Assembly (NCBI GenBank): GCA_900299005.1
Contig: OMID01000086.1
Span: forward strand, 1-33,588
Direction of reading: 5' to 3'
DNA from: Oxalobacteraceae bacterium
Lineage (GTDB): Bacteria; Pseudomonadota; Gammaproteobacteria; Burkholderiales; Burkholderiaceae_D
DNA: 33,588 nt
Shown here: positions 15,603-32,083 of the stretch, piece by piece
Position numbering within the stretch: position 1 is the first letter of the stretch
How the letters are laid out: each line of letters starts with the position of its first letter
Notes under the pieces: model-generated
Told to the model about the DNA's origin: nothing
Database searches by the model: none
What the model saw: only the letters and a program-made list of their open reading frames with translations
Translations under genes and position numbers: made by a program

Positions 15603-16303
15603 GATCTGCACAGTTCCATCGCCTGCGAGGTATAAAAGCCGCTTGAGATCTTTTCGGTGCGCGCTGCGGCCCAATCCCCAAGGCCTGCACTGCGCGCGAG
15701 CTCGATGCGAAGCAGGGTCTCAGCCACTGGCTCGATAAAGGGCGCTCGGTCGCTGCGCGGGAAAATGCGCCCCACGCGAATCATGGTCGCGAGAATCGGA
15801 TTACTCGGCGCAAACGTGAACAGCACCGACTGCGAGGTGCGTTGCGCAAGACCGGCCAGCCCCAACACCAGATCATGTCGCTCGTAATGAATCATCGAAT
15901 CCATCGCGACCACATGATCAAAATTGCCATAGCTGGTCGACAGCATGTCGCCCGCCACGAACTCCAGCTTGCCGCCGTGCAGGTCCTGCGGCAAACGCTC
16001 GCGCGCGAGCTGCACTAGCGTTGACGAGAGATCGATCGCCACCACATAAGCACCGCGTCGCGCCAGCTCGACGGCCAGCGCCCCGGTGCCACAGCCAGCA
16101 TCGAGAATACGGCGGCCCTGCAAGTCCTCTGGCAGCCACGAGAGCAGTGTCTCGCGCATGCGCTCACGCCCGGCCCGAACGGTCTTGCGGATACCCGAGA
16201 CCGGCGCATCCGAGGTCAGCCGGGCCCATTGGTCTGCCGCCGTGCGGTCAAAGTATTCCTCTATTTTTTCGCGCTTTTCCTGATACGTTGTGCTGTCATT
16301 CAT
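15599..16303 (-). CDS. bchM: BchM, Mg-protoporphyrin IX O-methyltransferase
   Basis: BchM transfers a methyl group from SAM to the C13 propionate of Mg-protoporphyrin IX, giving the AcsF substrate. The protein is 234 residues, typical of the family, with a class I SAM-binding fold: YFDRTAADQWARL at the N-terminus, motif I LDAGCGTGALA (67-77), AIDLSSTLVQLAR after it, and VVAMDSMIHY (motif IV region). [13 protein letters not shown] at the C-terminus also fits. It begins 68 nt after bchL and its stop overlaps the start of the small membrane ORF by 4 nt. Confidence 0.95.
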   Translation of the reverse strand: MNDSTTYQEKREKIEEYFDRTAADQWARLTSDAPVSGIRKTVRAGRERMRETLLSWLPEDLQGRRILDAGCGTGALAVELARRGAYVVAIDLSSTLVQLARERLPQDLHGGKLEFVAGDMLSTSYGNFDHVVAMDSMIHYERHDLVLGLAGLAQRTSQSVLFTFAPSNPILATMIRVGRIFPRSDRAPFIEPVAETLLRIELARSAGLGDWAAARTEKISSGFYTSQAMELCRS

Positions 16304-16371
16304 ACGACCCCCTTTCTGGGGTTGGTGACGGGTTCAGCCCCGTCCTGCGCGAGCCCGGCATGTGGCTGCTA

Positions 16372-21059
<4,688 letters not shown>

Positions 21060-21069
21060 TGCCAATGCC

Positions 21070-24474
<3,405 letters not shown>

Positions 24475-24798
24475 GAAATATGCTCCGCCCTCTCTGGGGT
24501 GATTCATGCACTGTAGGACTGACGGATGAGTATGTCAATCTAAGATTACGTAAGGCTTTATTGACACAAATTCGGGCTTCGGGCATCGTTCGTTGAAAGT
24601 ATTGCCGGCATGGATTATTCCTTTGACACAAGCACGTGGCTGGCGTACAACGACAGGAGTTCCTTCAGAAAATCGAGGTACGCCCCACACAGACGCCAAA
24701 AGAGAGAATCCACGCAGCGCCGGGCGACACACTTTCCAGAAGAACTCGGGTCACCCAGGTTCTCCCCGGGACACCGCCCGCGCCAGCAGGAGACAACA
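24475..24798. other. 324-nt divergent control region between bchF and aerR
   Basis: It contains the double PpsR-type operator described separately and, on the plus strand, an open frame from ATG 24610 that runs in frame into aerR without a ribosome site. No other gene seen. It must carry promoters for both the bchF operon and aerR. Confidence 0.7.
24533..24566. promoter_or_regulatory. Double, overlapping PpsR/CrtJ-type operator in front of bchF
   Basis: Two elements share a central ACGT: TGT-N12-ACG at 24533-24550 and CGT-N12-ACA at 24549-24566. The outer halves are exact inverted copies (TGTCAAT ... ATTGACA), so the whole 34-bp unit is a symmetric pair. On the minus strand TTGACA (24538-24533) is a consensus -35, with a weak -10 (TACAGT) 18 bp on. 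Placed between divergent bchF and aerR, it could control both. Confidence 0.62.
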
Positions 24799-25656
24799 AT
24801 GGAAAAAGCCTCAAAACGACCCGGCGGTGACGCTGCCGAGGTCAGCAGCGCGGGGGCGCTGAAAGAGGCGGCAAGCGATACCCGGCTGCTCACCCTGGTG
24901 GAGGCCGAGATCATCCCGCGACTGATGCTTGCCCACAAAGACCCGCGCCACGCCGCGCAGGGAGAATCGTGTGTCCATCCAAACGAGGTGGTCGTGTTCG
25001 CACGTGCGCTGCTCGCGCAGAAAATCTCGGATGCCACCGAGCTCATTGGTCAGCTGTGCGAACGCGGCGTCAAAATGGAGGCCATTTATTTGCAGCTGCT
25101 CGCACCTGCCGCGCGCTACCTCGGCGAGCTGTGGGAAAGTGACGAATGCAATTTTTCGGAGGTTACCCTGTGCCTCTGGCGTATGCAGACGCTGATGTAT
25201 GACCTGAGCGCTGCCTTCCACGTCAGCGATGGGCGCGCTGCCGCCCGTGGGGGCGCAGAACGGCGCATCCTCATCACGTCGCTACCCGGGCAGCAGCATA
25301 CGTTCGGACTGTCGATGCTCTCCGAATTTTTCCGCAAAGAGGGCTGGGTGGTACTCTCGATTCCATCTCCAGAGTCGGGCGAGGTGCTCGATGCCCTGTC
25401 AATGCACTGGTTCGATGTGCTGGCGCTGTCGGCCAGCATGGATGGCGAGGGCAGAGACCTCGGCAAGACCATCAAGGCAGCCCGCAAAACCTCCCGCAAC
25501 CCTCGAATCGCCGTTATGGTGGGTGGCCCGCTCTTTCTGCGCCAGCCCGAGCTGGCGGACACCGTGGGCGCCGACGGCATGTCCGAAGACGCCCCTTCCG
25601 CGCTGGCGCTCGCCAGCCACCTTTATCAGCATCAACAAGACGTCAGGCTGAATTGA
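24799..25656 (+). CDS. aerR: AerR/PpaA, cobalamin-binding antirepressor of PpsR
   Basis: A 285-residue regulator with the architecture of AerR/PpaA: an N-terminal part (1-65), a helical bundle like the methionine-synthase cap (about 65-145, LWESDECNFSEVTLCLWRM) and a B12-binding Rossmann domain (about 155-280). His167 in SLPGQQHTFG is the likely lower cobalt ligand. Known relatives bind cobalamin in a light-dependent way and relieve CrtJ/PpsR repression. GGAGA lies just upstream of the ATG at 24799. The frame is open for a further 63 codons from ATG 24610, which could encode a longer isoform. ppsR follows in the same direction. Confidence 0.92.
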   Translation: MEKASKRPGGDAAEVSSAGALKEAASDTRLLTLVEAEIIPRLMLAHKDPRHAAQGESCVHPNEVVVFARALLAQKISDATELIGQLCERGVKMEAIYLQLLAPAARYLGELWESDECNFSEVTLCLWRMQTLMYDLSAAFHVSDGRAAARGGAERRILITSLPGQQHTFGLSMLSEFFRKEGWVVLSIPSPESGEVLDALSMHWFDVLALSASMDGEGRDLGKTIKAARKTSRNPRIAVMVGGPLFLRQPELADTVGADGMSEDAPSALALASHLYQHQQDVRLN

Positions 25657-25671
25657 CGTTTGATATTGACA
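25654..25671 (+). promoter_or_regulatory. Degenerate PpsR-like site ahead of ppsR
   Basis: TGA-N12-ACA, one mismatch from the operator consensus, starting exactly at the aerR stop codon. It includes TTGACA (25666-25671). It might mediate autoregulation of ppsR; no convincing -10 follows at 16-18 bp. Confidence 0.3.
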
Positions 25672-25771
25672 ATTCGGGTTGAAAAAGCCCAGGATTGCGC
25701 TCACAATACACTCCATCGTATGTCTATTTACTGCCCGGTCACGTTCGCAGTGTGACTGGCCCTCAACTGAA

Positions 25772-27205
25772 ATGCGCCCAGTAACCGGTTCCCCCTACGT
25801 GACCCAATTCGACACTCCAAAGCAGTCGCTCTCCGGCCTGAGTGCTGAGGCGAATGCTGCGCTGCTCTCTGCCTCGGCAGATGTGGTGCTCGTCATCGAC
25901 GGCGAAGGCGTGGTGCAGGATGTCTCGACCAGTCATGGTGCTCTGCCCGTGGCGGGCGGCCAGCACAGCTGGATAGGCAAGCGCTGGGAAGATACGGTCA
26001 CGGTGGAGAGTCGCCCCAAGGTCGCCCGGCTGTTGCGCGATGCCAGTGGCGAGGTGCGCCCTGTCTGGCGACAGGTGAATGTGGCAGCGTCAAGCGGCGC
26101 GGATGTGCCGCTGTCTTTTTGCGCAATCCATGTGGGTCCCAAGGGCCGCACCGTTGCCCTCGGACGCGATTTGCGCGCACTCTCGGAACTGCAACAGCAA
26201 CTGGTCGACGCGCAACAGACCATGGAACGCGATTACCTGCGGCTGCGCCACCTCGAATCGCGCTACCGCATCCTGTTTGATCTCACCAGCGAAGGCGTGC
26301 TGGTGCTTGATGGCCGAAGCCTGAAAATCATCGAAGCCAATCCCGCCGCAGCGCACGCATTGGGTGAGGGCGTGCGCAAGCTGCTCGGCAAGCCCCTGAC
26401 CGAGTGCCTTGATGTCGGCGCTCGCAGCAGCGTGAGCAAACTACTCGATACCGTGCGCGCCAGTGGCAAACCAGACCAGACATCGGCACGCTTGGCCGCG
26501 CCTCACCACAGTCGCTTGACGCTGTCGGTCTCGGTCATGCACGAAGAATCCGGAGAACTCTTTCTGGTTCGCGTGGCCAGCGATGCGCAAACCCCGCCCG
26601 CCAGCAGCGGTTCGACGCAGGCAGAGACCGTGCTGCGCGTGCTGGAGCAGGCGCCCGATGCCTTTGTCGTCACCGACAACGATGGCGAGATACTCGCCAC
26701 GAACCGCGCGTTTACCGAGATGATTCAGCTGGGCCGAGCCGAACAGGTACTTGGCCAGTCGCTCGACCGCTGGCTCGGTCGCGCCGGTGTCGACCTGAAC
26801 GTGCTGCTGGCTAACCTGCGTCAGCGTGGCACTGTGAGACTCTTCGCCACCACCCTGCGCAACGAAAACGGGGCCACGATACCCGTAGAAATTTCCGCAG
26901 TGTCCGTGCCCCACGGCGACCTGAGCGGACTGGGTTTCACCATTCGCGACATCGGCCGCCGGCTGGGCAGCGATGTCCGGCATGACGTGCCGCGCTCGGT
27001 CGAGCAACTGGCCGAACTGGTTGGCCGCGTGCCCATGCGCGATATCGTGGGAGATACCACCGAGCTGATCGAAAAGCTCTGTATTGAGGCCGCACTGCAG
27101 CTAACCCAAGATAATCGCGCAACCGCCGCCGAGATACTCGGACTGTCCAGACAAAGCCTGTATGTGAAGCTGAGGCAGTACAAACTGGGCAACTTGGGCG
27201 AGTAA
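25772..27205 (+). CDS. ppsR: PpsR/CrtJ, redox-responsive repressor of photosynthesis genes
   Basis: A transcription factor with an N-terminal PAS-like domain, a coiled-coil linker (LQQQLVDAQQTMERDYLRLR), two further PAS domains (about 160-270 and 285-395) and a C-terminal Fis-type helix-turn-helix (about 440-475, ATAAEILGLSRQSLYVKLRQ). From the ATG at 25772 it is 477 residues. Cys212 (LTECLD) and Cys437 (EKLCIEAA, at the HTH edge) sit where CrtJ/PpsR has its two redox-sensitive cysteines. The start is uncertain: no good ribosome site exists, a GTG at 25799 is possible, and the frame is open back to a TTG at 25679. It follows aerR and probably acts on the TGT-N12-ACA sites in this window. Confidence 0.93.
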   Translation: MRPVTGSPYVTQFDTPKQSLSGLSAEANAALLSASADVVLVIDGEGVVQDVSTSHGALPVAGGQHSWIGKRWEDTVTVESRPKVARLLRDASGEVRPVWRQVNVAASSGADVPLSFCAIHVGPKGRTVALGRDLRALSELQQQLVDAQQTMERDYLRLRHLESRYRILFDLTSEGVLVLDGRSLKIIEANPAAAHALGEGVRKLLGKPLTECLDVGARSSVSKLLDTVRASGKPDQTSARLAAPHHSRLTLSVSVMHEESGELFLVRVASDAQTPPASSGSTQAETVLRVLEQAPDAFVVTDNDGEILATNRAFTEMIQLGRAEQVLGQSLDRWLGRAGVDLNVLLANLRQRGTVRLFATTLRNENGATIPVEISAVSVPHGDLSGLGFTIRDIGRRLGSDVRHDVPRSVEQLAELVGRVPMRDIVGDTTELIEKLCIEAALQLTQDNRATAAEILGLSRQSLYVKLRQYKLGNLGE

Positions 27206-27226
27206 CTTTCCAAGTTTTTAAGTTTT
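27191..27226 (+). terminator. Rho-independent-like terminator spanning the ppsR stop codon
   Basis: AACTTGG (27191-27197) pairs perfectly with CCAAGTT (27210-27216) around a 12-nt loop that contains the stop codon TAA. It is followed directly by T-rich sequence. The T-rich part is itself an 8-bp tandem repeat (AAGTTTTT) continuing to about 27235. The loop is large and the stem modest, but the layout is that of an intrinsic terminator. Confidence 0.45.
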
Positions 27227-27310
27227 TAAGTTTTAAAACATCACGCCACGTTTGATGCCGCTCGTCGGCATTCGCACCCCGCCCGTCGCACCCTGAGCTT
27301 GAGGATAAGG

Positions 27311-27328
27311 TGTCAATAATAATTGACG
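27311..27328 (+). promoter_or_regulatory. PpsR/CrtJ-type operator upstream of bchG
   Basis: TGT-N12-ACG with near-perfect extended symmetry (TGTCAAT, four bases, ATTGACG), 31 nt before the bchG start. The TTGACG half could serve as a -35. It would give the bchG-transporter-bchP-tspO operon its own regulated promoter after the ppsR terminator. Confidence 0.6.
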
Positions 27329-27358
27329 CTCAATAATGTCAGGTGCAAAATCCTTGGC

Positions 27359-28237
27359 ATGGCTCGCCCTTCCTTTTCTGCCGTTGCCGAGCTGCTCAAA
27401 CCCATCACCTGGTTTCCCCCCATGTGGGCTTTTGCCTGCGGGGTGGTGTCCTCGGGTGTCGCGCCTGACGGGCAATGGCCTCTGATCCTCCCCGGCATTC
27501 TGTTGGCTGGGCCGATGGTGTGCGCCACTAGCCAAGCCGTGAATGATTGGTTCGATCGCCATGTGGATGCGATCAACGAGCCCGAGCGCCCGATACCCTC
27601 AGGCCGCATGCCGGGCCGCTGGGGCTTGTACATCGCAGTGCTATGGACCGTGCTCTCGCTGCTGGTGGCCACCGCGCTCGGCCCCTGGGGATTCGTCGCC
27701 GCGATGCTGGGTCTGGCGCTCGCCTGGGCATACAGCGCGCCGCCGCTGCGACTTAAAGAAAACGGCTGGTGGGGCAATGCCGCCTGCGGTCTTTCGTATG
27801 AGGGACTCGCCTGGATAACCGGTGCCGCTGTGATGGCTGGCGGCGCATTTCCAGATTCACGCTCGCTGCTGCTGGCGCTGCTCTACAGCCTTGCCGCGCA
27901 CGGCATCATGACGCTTAACGACTTCAAGTCGGTCGAGGGTGACCGACTCATGGGCGTTGGATCTCTTCCCGTCCGGCTGGGTGTGGGTGTTGCTGCCTAT
28001 ACGGCGTGCTGGGTAATGATCGTGCCGCAAGTCGGCGTGATTGCACTGCTGGCGGGCTGGAATCTTCCCTGGCACGCCGCATCGGTGCTGGCACTGGTGC
28101 TGGCCCAGATGAAACTGATGGCGTATTTCGTCGCAAACCCGATAGAGCGCGCGTTGAAGCTCTCTGCCTTCGGCGTTCCGCTGCTGGTCACGGGGATGAT
28201 GGTCGCAGCCTTCGCGCTGCGCAGCACAGGGGGATAG
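27359..28237 (+). CDS. bchG: BchG, bacteriochlorophyll a synthase
   Basis: BchG is a UbiA-family prenyltransferase that esterifies bacteriochlorophyllide a with geranylgeranyl or phytyl diphosphate in the membrane. From the ATG at 27359 it has 292 residues and about eight or nine hydrophobic helices. The two aspartate-rich motifs are NDWFDRHVDAINEPERPIPS (62-81) and NDFKSVEGDR (187-196). The frame is open to a TTG at 27323, but that stretch is the operator region. It is followed after 4 nt by the PucC-like gene. Confidence 0.95.
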   Translation: MARPSFSAVAELLKPITWFPPMWAFACGVVSSGVAPDGQWPLILPGILLAGPMVCATSQAVNDWFDRHVDAINEPERPIPSGRMPGRWGLYIAVLWTVLSLLVATALGPWGFVAAMLGLALAWAYSAPPLRLKENGWWGNAACGLSYEGLAWITGAAVMAGGAFPDSRSLLLALLYSLAAHGIMTLNDFKSVEGDRLMGVGSLPVRLGVGVAAYTACWVMIVPQVGVIALLAGWNLPWHAASVLALVLAQMKLMAYFVANPIERALKLSAFGVPLLVTGMMVAAFALRSTGG

Positions 28238-28241
28238 CGCA

Positions 28242-29588
28242 ATGGAAGCCTGGCGTTTTGGCTGGACGGATATCGTCCGCCTCGGCATGGTCCAAGCCTC
28301 GTTGGGCGCCATCGTGGTCTTGATGACCTCGACACTCAATCGCATCATGGTGGTTGAACTCACGCTGCCGGCCCTGCTACCCGGCGCCCTGGTCGCCCTG
28401 CATTATCTGGTGCAGATATCGCGCCCCCGCATGGGACATGGGTCGGATCAGGGCGCTCGACGCACGCCCTGGATCATCGGTGGCATGGCCGTACTGGCGG
28501 CAGGCGCGATGTTATCGACCTTTGCCACCACCCTGATGTCCCCCTCGCCGGTGCTGGGCGTGCTGCTGGCCACGGCCGGCTTCATCATGATCGGTCTTGG
28601 CGTCGGTGCTGCGGGCACCTCACTGCTGGTACTGCTCGCCATGCGGGTCGATGGCGAGCGCCGCGCTGCTGCGGCAACGATCGTGTGGCTGATGATGATC
28701 GTCGGCTTTGCCGTGACCGCAGGCGTGGCTGGCAAGTTACTGGATCCGTACTCGCCCACGCGGCTGCTAGCTGTCACACTGACCGTCTGCAGCTTTGCGC
28801 TCATCATCACCCTGATTGCGCTGTTTCGCCTCGAGATGGACCCGGGCGATGAACTGATCGAGCCTGACTATTCCCGCGAGCGTGCACCCTCGACCATCGT
28901 GCCTTTCCGCACGGCCTTGTCTGAGGTGTGGAGAGAAGATGCGGCGCGTCAGTTCACCGTGTTCATTTTCATCTCCATGCTCGCCTACAGCGCGCAAGAC
29001 CTGATCCTCGAACCCTTTGCCGGTAGCGTGTTCGGCTTTACGCCTGGCGAATCGACCAGCCTGTCGGGTATCCAGCATGGGGGCGTGCTGGTGGGCATGC
29101 TGGTGGTGGCGCTGGTGGGCAGTCGTTTCGCCCAAGGCCGCGCCGGCTCGCTCCGTCTCTGGTGCGTGGGCGGTTGCCTTGCCTCTGCGCTGGCACTGGC
29201 AGGCCTCACAGTGGCCGGCCATCTCGGCCCGCCATGGCCACTGAAGGCGAATGTCTTCCTGATGGGTGCGGCCAATGGCGCGTTTTCAATCGCTGCGATC
29301 GGACAAATGATGCGCCTGGCCACCGAAGGTCGCGCAGAGCGCGAAGGCGTGCGCATGGGACTGTGGGGTGCCGCACAAGCCATTGCGTTTGGCTTTGGGG
29401 GATTGATCGGCACTGCAGCCAGCGATATCGCCCACTGGCTGATTGCCTCTAGTGGCGTGGCCTACGGCACGGTGTTTGCGCTAGAGGCAGTGCTCTTCGT
29501 TGCCTCTGCCATGCTCGCCTTGCGCATCCCCATGACAGCCAAACAGCGCGAGCAATCCGTGAGCATCCGACAGCCCTCTTTTTCTTAG
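28242..29588 (+). CDS. PucC/LhaA-family (BCD) MFS protein between bchG and bchP
   Basis: A 448-residue, roughly 12-helix membrane protein of the bacteriochlorophyll delivery family of the major facilitator superfamily. The N-terminus (WTDIVRLGMVQASLGAIVVL) and the loop SRPRMGHGSDQGARRTPWI are hallmarks shared with PucC, LhaA and the Rhodobacter protein encoded between bchG and bchP. A second characteristic block is LILEPFAGSVFGFTPGEST. It is thought to help pigment delivery or antenna assembly. The start is 4 nt after bchG, with a GGGGGAT ribosome-site-like stretch. It may be the only member of this family here, since lhaA is missing from its normal place. Confidence 0.9.
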   Translation: MEAWRFGWTDIVRLGMVQASLGAIVVLMTSTLNRIMVVELTLPALLPGALVALHYLVQISRPRMGHGSDQGARRTPWIIGGMAVLAAGAMLSTFATTLMSPSPVLGVLLATAGFIMIGLGVGAAGTSLLVLLAMRVDGERRAAAATIVWLMMIVGFAVTAGVAGKLLDPYSPTRLLAVTLTVCSFALIITLIALFRLEMDPGDELIEPDYSRERAPSTIVPFRTALSEVWREDAARQFTVFIFISMLAYSAQDLILEPFAGSVFGFTPGESTSLSGIQHGGVLVGMLVVALVGSRFAQGRAGSLRLWCVGGCLASALALAGLTVAGHLGPPWPLKANVFLMGAANGAFSIAAIGQMMRLATEGRAEREGVRMGLWGAAQAIAFGFGGLIGTAASDIAHWLIASSGVAYGTVFALEAVLFVASAMLALRIPMTAKQREQSVSIRQPSFS

Positions 29589-29637
29589 CGGCTCAATGCC
29601 GTTCACAGCGACCGACCACACGACAACGGAGACCCTC

Positions 29638-30828
29638 ATGAACCCCATTGAACAATTCGATGTCGTTGTCGTGGGCGGCGGCCCGGCCGGCTCCACTGCG
29701 GCCAATGATCTGGCGCGCAAAGGACGGCGCGTGCTGCTGCTGGATCGCGCAGGTCGCATCAAGCCTTGCGGTGGCGCGATACCGCCACGGGCAATCAAGG
29801 ACTTTGACATCCCCGATCATCTGCTGGTGGCCAAAGCGCGCTCGGCTCGCATGATCGCGCCATCGGACACCAAAGTCGATATCCCCATTGAAGGTGGATT
29901 CGTCGGCATGGTAGACCGCGAGCATTTTGACGAATGGCTGCGCGAGCGCGCAGCGCAGGCTGGGGCGGTGCGCCGCAATGGAAAATTCGAGCGCGTCGGT
30001 CGGGACGCCGACGGCATGAGCACCATTACCTACGTCAATGGCGAGAGCGAACAGCGCTGCACCGTACGCGCCCGCAGCATCATCGGTGCTGATGGCGCCC
30101 GCTCGGCAGTCGCACAGCAGACCGTGCCCGGCGCAGAAAAAACCCGCTACGTATTTGCCTACCACGAGATCGTGCGAGCCCCGGCAACCAAGCCTGCGGA
30201 TTACGATGGCTCGCGCTGCGATGTGTTCTATCAGGGTCATCTCTCGCCAGATTTTTATGGCTGGGTGTTCCCGCACGGTGACACGCTGTCTATCGGTACA
30301 GGCAGCGCGGACAAGGGCTTCTCATTGCGAAACGCCACCTCATCCTTGCGCACCGCAGTGGGCCTTGAGGGCGCTGAGACCGTGCGTCGAGAAGGCGCGC
30401 CGTTGCCGATGAAACCCCTGCCCCGCTGGGACAACGGCCGCGATGTGGTGCTGGCTGGCGATGCCGCCGGCGTGGTGGCACCGGCATCAGGCGAAGGCAT
30501 CTATTACGCCATGGCCGGGGGCAGACTGGCGGCGGAAGCCGTGGAAACCCTGCTCGTGACCGGCAATGCGCGCGCGCTGGCGACTGCGCGCAAACAATTC
30601 ATGAAGTCACATGGGAAGGTGTTCTGGGTCTTGGGTATCATGCAGCACTTCTGGTACTCCAGCGACAAGCGACGCGAGCGCTTTGTCGCCATGTGCAAGG
30701 ACAAGGACGTGCAAAAGCTTACCTTCGACGCCTACATGAACAAGGAGCTCGTGCGCGCAAAACCGATGGCGCATGTGAAGATCTTCTTCAAAGACATGGC
30801 CCACCTGCTCGGTCTCGCGAAGGTATGA
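29638..30828 (+). CDS. bchP: BchP, geranylgeranyl reductase
   Basis: A FAD-dependent reductase that converts the geranylgeranyl tail of bacteriochlorophyll to phytyl in three reductions. The protein is 396 residues from the ATG at 29638, preceded by GGAGA. It has the dinucleotide-binding VVGGGPAGSTAA (about 11-22), KPCGGAIPPRAI (the substrate-loop signature), IGADGARSAVA and the second FAD motif VVLAGDAAGVVAPASGEGI. The 14 extra codons from an upstream ATG at 29596 overlap nothing but have no ribosome site. It is tightly followed by tspO. Confidence 0.95.
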   Translation: MNPIEQFDVVVVGGGPAGSTAANDLARKGRRVLLLDRAGRIKPCGGAIPPRAIKDFDIPDHLLVAKARSARMIAPSDTKVDIPIEGGFVGMVDREHFDEWLRERAAQAGAVRRNGKFERVGRDADGMSTITYVNGESEQRCTVRARSIIGADGARSAVAQQTVPGAEKTRYVFAYHEIVRAPATKPADYDGSRCDVFYQGHLSPDFYGWVFPHGDTLSIGTGSADKGFSLRNATSSLRTAVGLEGAETVRREGAPLPMKPLPRWDNGRDVVLAGDAAGVVAPASGEGIYYAMAGGRLAAEAVETLLVTGNARALATARKQFMKSHGKVFWVLGIMQHFWYSSDKRRERFVAMCKDKDVQKLTFDAYMNKELVRAKPMAHVKIFFKDMAHLLGLAKV

Positions 30829-30835
30829 GAATCTC

Positions 30836-31321
30836 TTGATACAACTCGCCCGCGCCAGCAAGAAACCCATTCTCATCGCCGTGCTGCTGGCGATTGCCGT
30901 CGGCGGCATTGGCGGCGCCGCCACTGAGATTGGCCCCTGGTACTACACCCTGGTCAAGCCCGCATGGCAACCCCCTGACTGGGCGTTTGGTCCAGTCTGG
31001 ACCCTGATCTACATCACCACCGGTATTGCCGGCGTGCGCGCCTGGCGGCTTGGCGATCCTGAACAGCGCCGTTTTTTTCTCGGCGCGATGCTGATCAACT
31101 GCGTGCTCAATATTTTGTGGAGTCTGCTGTTCTTCAAACTGCAGCGGCCTGACATCGCGCTCATGGAGGTGGTAGTGCTGTGGCTGTCCATCGTGCCACT
31201 GGTATGGCTGCCGCGCACCTATTCACCCGCCTCCAGCCTGCTGATGCTGCCCTATATCGCCTGGGTCAGCGTCGCGGCTTATCTCAATTGGACGATTGTG
31301 CGCTTGAATGGTTTGGGGTAG
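30836..31321 (+). CDS. tspO: TspO/MBR-family outer-membrane or membrane tryptophan-rich sensory protein
   Basis: A 161-residue, five-helix protein of the TspO/peripheral benzodiazepine receptor family. Helix 1 begins at PILIAVLLAIAVGG. The signature KPAWQPPDWAFGPVWTLIY follows, then AMLINCVLNILWSLLFF. In Rhodobacter, TspO influences photosynthesis gene expression in response to oxygen and binds porphyrin intermediates. There is no ATG before the first helix, so the start is probably the TTG at 30836, 7 nt after the bchP stop. Its position behind bchP fits the same operon. Confidence 0.92.
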   Translation: MIQLARASKKPILIAVLLAIAVGGIGGAATEIGPWYYTLVKPAWQPPDWAFGPVWTLIYITTGIAGVRAWRLGDPEQRRFFLGAMLINCVLNILWSLLFFKLQRPDIALMEVVVLWLSIVPLVWLPRTYSPASSLLMLPYIAWVSVAAYLNWTIVRLNGLG

Positions 31322-31377
31322 TCGTACGAGGAGCGTAGTGCTGGTCGAGCGATGTTCACCCGCGAACCCTGCCTTGT

Positions 31378-32082
31378 TCAGGCCGCCAGCGCCAGCAATT
31401 CAGTGAGCTCGTCGATCACCACGGCTGCACCATCAAACGCTTCCCCACCAAAGAATTCACTGCGCACGATGGCAACCTCGAGTCCCGCCCCCTGCGCGGC
31501 CAGAAGCCCATTGCGCGAATCTTCGATGGCGCAGCATTGTGCCGCCGGCAAGCCCAGTCGCTCAAGTGCCATGACATAGGCCTCCGGGTCCGGCTTTTTC
31601 GCGGCGACATCCTCACCAACGACAATCACGACCGGTACTGGCAATCCGAGCGGCGCGAGCGAATGCAGCCACAGCGCCTCCCAGTTCGAACGGCTGGTCG
31701 TGGTAACCACGCCCCACGCGATGCCATTGCGCGCAAGCGTCATCACCAGATCCCCAAAACCCGCTCTGGGCTTGACCGCGCCCGAAGCCATGATTGCCGC
31801 GAAATGCGCATTCTTGGCCTTGTGTACCCCAGAGAGCACGTTACGCAGCGCGCCAGGGTCACTGCCGGTCTCTTCGGCAAAGCGCAGCAAACGCTCAAAA
31901 CCACCTGCCGTCTTCAGAAGGCGGGCGTAATCGTCCTTGCTCCATTGCCAAGGCAAACCGGCCTCACTGAGAGCGCGGTTGAATGCAGGCAGATGCGCCA
32001 AGCCTTCGGTTTCAGCAATCGTGCCATCGACATCAAACAACACACAGCGATGGCGCGAAGGATCGATAAGGCTATTGAGCAT
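31378..32082 (-). CDS. CbbY-like HAD-family phosphatase
   Basis: A 234-residue HAD hydrolase. Motif I is LFDVDGTIAETE (Asp17 nucleophile, Asp19), followed by a helical cap (about 25-90), motif II VVTTTSRSN, the conserved KKPDPEAY lysine region and IEDSRNGLLAAQGAG (motif IV). The sequence resembles CbbY, a xylulose-1,5-bisphosphate phosphatase that protects Rubisco. A phosphoglycolate phosphatase or beta-phosphoglucomutase-type enzyme cannot be excluded. The ATG at 32082 lies 1 nt after the aldolase stop, so the two are coupled. Upstream in-frame sequence belongs to the aldolase gene. Confidence 0.85.
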   Translation of the reverse strand: MLNSLIDPSRHRCVLFDVDGTIAETEGLAHLPAFNRALSEAGLPWQWSKDDYARLLKTAGGFERLLRFAEETGSDPGALRNVLSGVHKAKNAHFAAIMASGAVKPRAGFGDLVMTLARNGIAWGVVTTTSRSNWEALWLHSLAPLGLPVPVVIVVGEDVAAKKPDPEAYVMALERLGLPAAQCCAIEDSRNGLLAAQGAGLEVAIVRSEFFGGEAFDGAAVVIDELTELLALAA

Positions 32083-32083
32083 G

